Assembly (NCBI GenBank): GCA_029933125.1
Contig: JAOZOU010000001.1
Location: forward strand, 1 to 64,000
Length of the DNA: 64,000 nucleotides
Direction of reading: 5' to 3'
From: a bacterium
GTDB taxonomy: Bacteria; Arandabacterota; Arandabacteria; Arandabacterales; Arandabacteraceae
Below are positions 59,815-64,000 of this stretch, one piece after another. The notes beneath the pieces were generated by a model. That model was not told the DNA's origin and searched no databases. It saw nothing but the letters and a program-made list of their open reading frames with translations. Both the position numbers and the translations under genes were made by a program. How positions within the stretch are numbered: position 1 is the first letter of the stretch; each line of letters opens with the position of its first letter.

Positions 59815-60687
59815 TCACACGAGGGCCTTTCCTCGGTATTCCATAACCACCTGGCCAGCGCTTTCCTTGCGTTTGTAGCCGGCTTCCTCAATGAGCTTCG
59901 GGAAAAATCGACTGGGAACAACAACCGAGCAATAATCCTTCCCACATTGAAAACCAAGATACATGCAATTACGCGCAAGTATCTTTATGGCTCGTTCGTC
60001 GCCATCGACAAAACCGAGCGTTATCCCGTTCTCGCTTTTTTCAAGCGGATATATGGCAACCCCCCTGATTTCCGCGTCTCCCCTCATGACAAGAACCTTA
60101 CCAGCCTTGATGTAATTCCTCAGGAGCCTCCGCGAGAACTCCCTGAAAACCCAACCTTCGGCAATGAGTCCTGAAGCGAGCTTAATGAATCTGGACGAAG
60201 TGACAAAATCGTATACAGCTGGCAGATCAGTAAGTGTTGCAATCTCACCTTTCACCTTTCCTTTTCGCGTTCTTTGCCAGTAGTATCTGAAGCGAGCTAT
60301 TGCTTCAAAACCGTAAGATCGGCCAATCCTCCGGCTTGCCCTGTTTGTTTGCCCCGTGCAGAAGCGAACACGTCGTGGTTTGATTCTCCTAAGAGTTCTT
60401 AAGACTTCCTTATTTATCGCCCCAGCTACTCCCTTTCGCCGATACCTTCGGTCAACTCGCAACCCTTCCAGCCATATTTCGCCATTTCCAAAATCCGTGA
60501 TCTTGGCAATACCAATCGGACGACCCTTTAGCTCTGCAACTATGAGGCGCCCTCTGCGCTGGCGTATCCACTCATCCCAAACATGTGGTATGAAATCACC
60601 ATAGTCCCGCCATGTGTTCTTGCAAAAATCGAGAACCGCCTGCTTATCGGTTCTTCTGGCGTCCCGAAGTTTCAGACCACGTAGCAT
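59815..60687 (-). CDS. GNAT-family N-acetyltransferase
   Basis: 290 residues. The N-terminal GNAT core has LIVAELKGRPIGIAKITDFGNGEIWLEGLRVDRRYRRKGVAGAINKEVLR (about 50-100), including the acetyl-CoA loop RRKGVA. The C-terminal half (residues 150-290) is a second, poorly conserved domain that may also be GNAT-like. Substrate cannot be predicted. It is followed by glutaredoxin upstream (12-base gap) and the methyltransferase downstream. Confidence 0.9.
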   Translation of the reverse strand: MLRGLKLRDARRTDKQAVLDFCKNTWRDYGDFIPHVWDEWIRQRRGRLIVAELKGRPIGIAKITDFGNGEIWLEGLRVDRRYRRKGVAGAINKEVLRTLRRIKPRRVRFCTGQTNRASRRIGRSYGFEAIARFRYYWQRTRKGKVKGEIATLTDLPAVYDFVTSSRFIKLASGLIAEGWVFREFSRRLLRNYIKAGKVLVMRGDAEIRGVAIYPLEKSENGITLGFVDGDERAIKILARNCMYLGFQCGKDYCSVVVPSRFFPKLIEEAGYKRKESAGQVVMEYRGKALV

Positions 60688-60699
60688 AAAGCCTCACAC

Positions 60700-60936
60700 T
60701 CACTTGGAATCAGCGAGCAAAGCATCGAGCCTCTCTTTGTCAAAACCGATAACGATATTCCCGTTGATATCGATTACAGGTACCCCCATCTGTCCGGATT
60801 TCTTAATCATCTCATCCCTTGCAGCAACATCTCTTGAAACATCGAAATCCTCAAAGGCTACACCCTTTTGCTCAAGATATGCCTTTGCCATCTTGCAGAA
60901 AGGACATGTTAGGGTTGAATAGACCTTGCACTCCAT
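60700..60936 (-). CDS. Glutaredoxin-like protein (NrdH/Grx type)
   Basis: 78 residues. Redox motif CPFC near residues 11-14 (YSTLTCPFCKMAKAYLEQKGVAFEDFDVSRD), cis-proline segment GQMGVPVIDINGNIVIGFDKERLDALL. GGAGG precedes the ATG. It would reduce disulfides with thioredoxin reductase or glutathione; many anaerobes use such small proteins with no glutathione. Two bases separate it from the rsmI stop. Confidence 0.93.
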   Translation of the reverse strand: MECKVYSTLTCPFCKMAKAYLEQKGVAFEDFDVSRDVAARDEMIKKSGQMGVPVIDINGNIVIGFDKERLDALLADSK

Positions 60937-60938
60937 AA

Positions 60939-61781
60939 CTACCTCCGCACTTTCGAAACCAATTCACGATAAATATCACTCGAATGCAACCCGTAGAGAG
61001 ATGCTATAGCCTTAGCAGCCTCACGAGGCTTAAGACCTTGCTCCACGAGCCGTCTTGCCTGATCGATAACATCCTTCGCCTGAATGCGTCTGTGTTCCGT
61101 CGAACCCTCACAGACAATTACGAACTCACCCCTCGGTTCCACCTTTGTGAAATGTTCAATCAAACCAGAGATGTCCTCCCTTATTATCTCCTCATGCATT
61201 TTTGTCAATTCCCTTGCTATGACGCATCTCCTATCGCCAAGCACCTCACGCATATCCTTTAGACATTCAATTAGCCGATGAGGTGCCTCAAAAAAGACAA
61301 TCTGAGATGTCAATGTGGCAAGCTCTCTCAAGCGCTTGACACGCCTGGATCTTGCTCTTGGCAAGAATCCTTCGAAGAAAAATCTCCTCTCACTGCTTCC
61401 TGATACACTCAGTGCAGCAATCACAGAGCTTGGGCCAGGCACGGGTACAACACGATAGCCTGCCTTGAGAGCCGCATCAACAAGCTTTCTTCCCGGGTCC
61501 GATATGCCAGGTGTCCCTGCCTCGGCTACAAGAGCCACGCTTGTGCCTTCATCAAGCATCTTGATGATCCTGGGAATCATACGATGCGCATTGCTTTCAC
61601 GATAGCTTTCGAGACGCTTTTTGATTCCATAGTGAGCAAGGAGCTGCCTGGTCCTGGTAACAGCCTCCGAAAGTATTACGTCTACATTCTTAAGCGTATC
61701 AAGAGCCCGAAGGGTAATATCGGCAAGATTACCAATAGGGGTGGCAACAACGAATAAGCAAGTTTCCACTGGGCGAGACAT
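60939..61781 (-). CDS. rsmI: 16S rRNA (cytidine1402-2'-O)-methyltransferase RsmI
   Basis: 280 residues. Motifs: LFVVATPIGNLADITLRALDTLKNVDVILSEA (8-40), HYGIKKRLESYRESNAHRMIPRIIKMLDEGTSVALVAEAGTPGISDPG, VVPVPGPSSVIAALSVSGSSERRFFFEGFLPR and VFFEAPHRLIECLKDM; C-terminal HTH GLKPREAAKAIASLYGLHSSDIYRELV. It methylates the ribose of C1402 in the decoding centre. The EDTR segment after the first helix is EAVTR here, a deviation noted under findings. 15 bases separate it from the 67-residue gene. Confidence 0.95.
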   Translation of the reverse strand: MSRPVETCLFVVATPIGNLADITLRALDTLKNVDVILSEAVTRTRQLLAHYGIKKRLESYRESNAHRMIPRIIKMLDEGTSVALVAEAGTPGISDPGRKLVDAALKAGYRVVPVPGPSSVIAALSVSGSSERRFFFEGFLPRARSRRVKRLRELATLTSQIVFFEAPHRLIECLKDMREVLGDRRCVIARELTKMHEEIIREDISGLIEHFTKVEPRGEFVIVCEGSTEHRRIQAKDVIDQARRLVEQGLKPREAAKAIASLYGLHSSDIYRELVSKVRR

Positions 61782-61796
61782 CCGATCTAGTGGCGC

Positions 61797-62000
61797 CTAG
61801 CTGCCGTAGTGGTCAAGCATCAAATGCTCAAGAAGCCGCTCCTGCTCTTCAGCAAGCTGCTTAGCAGCAACAAAGTCACCTTTCTCGAGTGCAGCTTGCA
61901 TCTTTGTGTCTATCCTCTCAATCTTGCGGGCGAGCGATCTGTCAGGCCTAGTGTTGGTCTTCTTTTGCTTCGCTCTTCTTACTGACTTGGCATTACCCAT
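61797..62000 (-). CDS. Small charged protein with UVR-like helix pair
   Basis: 67 residues. The first 30 are highly basic (MGNAKSVRRAKQKKTNTRPDRSLARKIERI). The second half, MQAALEKGDFVAAKQLAEEQERLLEHLML, resembles the antiparallel helix pair of UVR motifs. ATG lies 9 bases after the RecJ stop, with GGAAGTGAG upstream. I do not recognise a named family. Its place between recJ and rsmI suggests a nucleic-acid or ribosome-associated role, but this is inference. Confidence 0.7.
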   Translation of the reverse strand: MGNAKSVRRAKQKKTNTRPDRSLARKIERIDTKMQAALEKGDFVAAKQLAEEQERLLEHLMLDHYGS

Positions 62001-62009
62001 TTTGGCAGC

Positions 62010-63689
62010 TCACTTCCTCCTTCCCTGTGCTTCCTTTTTCCAGTCAAGGACTTCAACAACTCTTATGCTCCCATCTCCAAACGGGCTGATGACCAGGCTT
62101 ATCCTATCATCAGCATCCCAACCGACCTGATCAGCATAATTCCCAATTGAGAGGGTCAAGTCGTTCAGTCTCCAGGTTCCATCAACTTCTTTAAGCACAT
62201 CTCCATGCAAAGATTCAAGCAGAAAAATCGGTCGTGGATTTTCCTCACCAAAAGGCTCAAGGCAAAGAAGTGATTTAAGATTTTCGATATTGAGATGACT
62301 TGGATCAAGCCTATCGTCGATCACTATTTGCTTTCTTACCACAGACGGATCTATTCTGGGCTCGAGATAGTCAATGATCGCTTTCATAAAGTCATCGATT
62401 TTGGATCTCTTGATTGAAAAACCAGCGGCTTGTTTGTGTCCCCCGTAACTGATGAAGAAATCCTTGTTAGCACCCAATGCATCCACAAGATCAACGCCCT
62501 TGGGTCCTCTGGCCTCTCCGATGCCTTCGTCACCCTTCATAGAAATAATCACGACCGGTTTGTGGAGGCTGTCAGCAAGCCTTGCTGCACAGAACCCAAC
62601 TGTCTTGGTAGGTAATCTTTCGACTTTGAGCACAATCACCTTGGAAGAATCAACATCGATCTTAGAAAGCTCCTTCTTAACAATCTCAAGAGCTTTGTAT
62701 GCCCTTTCACGACGTGCCTCGGATTCCATGATAAGACTCGAAAGAATCTCCTCGGCATCTTCCTCTTCGGTGGACAGTAGAAGCTCGCAACCAAGATTGC
62801 CCCCCTCATGCGATCTTGAGGCTCCGATAAGAGGAACTATTTTTGAGAGAATCTCTGTCATTGTTGAATCGTCATCAACCCAGATATGCGACCTGAGTGT
62901 GACAAAGGGTATCCAGCGCCTCGAAAGAATCTCCTTTACACCATTTGCAACAATGATCCTGTTTTCGCCGAGCAGGGGAACACGATCAGCAAAACTGCCG
63001 AGTGCAGCCATTCCAAGCATACCATCAAGCGATGGTGGATTCGCAATCTTGCGATAGCGCTCACAGAAAGCTTGCATAAATCTATAGGCGACACCACAGC
63101 CTGCTAGATCCCGGAATCCGTATTTTGAATCGTGCCTCTTGGGATTGACAACTCCAACTGCATCTGGAAGTCTGGGAGGTGGCTCGTGATGATCTGTAAC
63201 TATTGTGTCTATTCCCATCGAGCGTGCATATTCAATCTCTTTCCAGCAGCTTACTCCGCAGTCAACAGTAACAATCAGCGAGACGCCGGCTTTTTTGAAA
63301 CGATCAACAAGGTTGCGCGAAAGGCCAATGCCTTCAGTGGGTGAGTCGGGAATATAGTAAGACACGTCAGCACCTATTTGCTTAAGCGATCCAAAGACTA
63401 TTGTCGTTGACGTTATGCCATCAACATCATCGTGTCCGACAATCATGATGTGATCGTAGTTTTCAGTTGCCCCAATAAGGCGCTCAATTGCAGGCCCCAC
63501 ATCAGGCAGAAGCATCGGATCACCCAAGTTTTCTAGCGAAGGGTTAAGAAATCTCCTGGCATCGTCCTCAGCAACAAAACCTCTCGCAGCCAGAACCCTC
63601 GCAGCCAAGCTTGATATATTCAAACCATATTCTAGCCTGCGTGCACAAGATTTATCTATGGGTGAGAACTTCCACTCAGCGTTTCCCAT
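62010..63689 (-). CDS. recJ: Single-stranded-DNA-specific exonuclease RecJ
   Basis: 559 residues, near normal size. DHH phosphoesterase motifs: IMIVGHDDVDGITSTTIVFGSL (about 80-100), SLIVTVDCGVSCWKEIEYARSMGIDTIVTDHHEPPPRLPDAVGVVNPKRHDSKYGFRDLAGCGVAYR. DHHA1 motif FFISYGGHKQAAGFSIKRSKIDDF near 435, then an OB-like end. It degrades single-stranded DNA 5' to 3' in repair. Three bases separate it from the threonine aldolase stop. Confidence 0.96.
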   Translation of the reverse strand: MGNAEWKFSPIDKSCARRLEYGLNISSLAARVLAARGFVAEDDARRFLNPSLENLGDPMLLPDVGPAIERLIGATENYDHIMIVGHDDVDGITSTTIVFGSLKQIGADVSYYIPDSPTEGIGLSRNLVDRFKKAGVSLIVTVDCGVSCWKEIEYARSMGIDTIVTDHHEPPPRLPDAVGVVNPKRHDSKYGFRDLAGCGVAYRFMQAFCERYRKIANPPSLDGMLGMAALGSFADRVPLLGENRIIVANGVKEILSRRWIPFVTLRSHIWVDDDSTMTEILSKIVPLIGASRSHEGGNLGCELLLSTEEEDAEEILSSLIMESEARRERAYKALEIVKKELSKIDVDSSKVIVLKVERLPTKTVGFCAARLADSLHKPVVIISMKGDEGIGEARGPKGVDLVDALGANKDFFISYGGHKQAAGFSIKRSKIDDFMKAIIDYLEPRIDPSVVRKQIVIDDRLDPSHLNIENLKSLLCLEPFGEENPRPIFLLESLHGDVLKEVDGTWRLNDLTLSIGNYADQVGWDADDRISLVISPFGDGSIRVVEVLDWKKEAQGRRK

Positions 63690-63691
63690 AT

Positions 63692-64000
63692 TTATCCGAC
63701 TGCTTGCGAAAAAACTTCTCTGAAAACTGCCACCGCTCTTTCAATATCCTCGTCGTCAACGTCCAGGTGAGTCACAGCCCTCACCGTTGTCCGCCCGAAA
63801 GGTACCACAAGTACTCCATTGCGCTCAAGAAGTAATACCACATCATCAACCGTCAGTCCGCTGTCAGCAACGTCTATGACAACTATATTGGTCTCAATTT
63901 CCTCGGGTTCCAGTCGAATACCAGGCATATCGGAAAGAGCCTCTGCAAGTTTTCTAGCTCTGCGATGGTCCTCAGCGAGGCGCTCGATGTTGTGTTTGAG
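63692..64000 (-). CDS. ltaE: Low-specificity L-threonine aldolase, C-terminal part
   Basis: The upstream part lies beyond the window edge; the track's 78-residue ORF begins at an internal Met. In frame, the edge reads LKHNIERLAEDHRRARKLAEALSDMPGIRLEPEEIETNIVVIDV and the end VPFGRTTVRAVTHLDVDDEDIERAVAVFREVF, which are typical threonine aldolase C-terminal blocks. The enzyme cleaves threonine to glycine and acetaldehyde using PLP; the PLP lysine is in the missing part. It precedes recJ by two bases. Confidence 0.88.
   Translation of the reverse strand, partial: LKHNIERLAEDHRRARKLAEALSDMPGIRLEPEEIETNIVVIDVADSGLTVDDVVLLLERNGVLVVPFGRTTVRAVTHLDVDDEDIERAVAVFREVFSQAVG

Noticed and set aside
59805-59978. 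N-terminal extension of the methyltransferase ORF
   Set aside because: It overlaps the conserved end of the GNAT gene in another frame; the start at 59804 fits family and spacing.
1-64000. tRNA, rRNA, riboswitch or integrase/att sites
   Set aside because: None recognised by eye; gaps are too short or lack the conserved patterns. A covariance-model scan would be decisive.

Overview
The window reads as a densely packed chromosomal segment of a Gram-negative, probably anaerobic bacterium. The evidence for an outer membrane is a run of signal-peptide beta-barrel proteins (PorV/PorQ-like, helix-hairpin-helix plus barrel), lipoproteins, and secreted proteins ending in FlgD-like or type IX-secretion-like C-terminal domains. 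That combination, with a tricorn-type protease, M16/M28 peptidases and lamin-tail-domain (LTD) proteins, suggests the FCB group or a related candidate phylum; this is an inference from gene content, not a phylogeny. No tRNA, rRNA, CRISPR array or prophage was seen. No stretch of more than about 300 bases lacks a gene; the longest gap is 384-645. Base composition was not computed.

Layout. (1) 1-383: 5' part of a secreted RCC1-repeat protein; 646-1215: DUF1847 protein. (2) 1339-16110, minus strand: one compact operon of ten genes, in transcription order MBL-fold lipoprotein, two sugar-ABC permeases, sugar-binding lipoprotein, two OB-fold/FlgD secreted proteins (one with an LTD), PorV-like protein, HHH-plus-barrel protein, a second barrel protein and a UshA-like 5'-nucleotidase. 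(3) 16225-20940, plus strand: M16 peptidase, small outer-membrane lipoprotein, YbjQ protein, then cupin and PTS EIIA. (4) 20942-24433, minus: a BMP-type nucleoside ABC importer (two permeases, ATPase). (5) 24561-26566, plus: second EIIA, cation/proton antiporter, PII-like protein. (6) 26610-47097, minus: DJ-1/PfpI protein, tricorn protease, BMP binding lipoprotein, adenine deaminase, carbamate kinase, RarA, and the 'selenium-dependent molybdenum hydroxylase' set (YgeY, FAD subunit, YqeB, XdhC, MocA-like, YqeC, [2Fe-2S] subunit, SsnA, hydantoinase, MoaD-like), with an aminotransferase, a PPC/DUF296 protein and threonine synthase in between. (7) 47159-57239, minus: M28 peptidase, PreA, PreT, then a second HHH-barrel / phosphoesterase / barrel / LTD module. 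(8) 57136-58218: a RAYT transposase flanked by inverted arrays of 36-bp repeats. (9) 58220-64000, minus: radical SAM enzyme, methyltransferase, GNAT, glutaredoxin, RsmI, a small protein, RecJ and the 3' part of threonine aldolase.

How the parts may work together. Regions 4, 6 and 7 form a coherent purine/pyrimidine catabolic programme: nucleoside-type import, adenine deamination, a flavin/iron-sulfur molybdenum hydroxylase with its maturation factors, PreAT reduction, hydantoinase ring opening and carbamate kinase for ATP. The catalytic molybdenum subunit is not in the window. Regions 2 and 7 each contain the same surface module (metallophosphoesterase, ComEA-like HHH domain fused to an outer-membrane barrel, PorV-like barrel, LTD/FlgD secreted protein). 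I consider this repeated module the best candidate for an undescribed system, possibly for handling extracellular nucleic acid or nucleotides.
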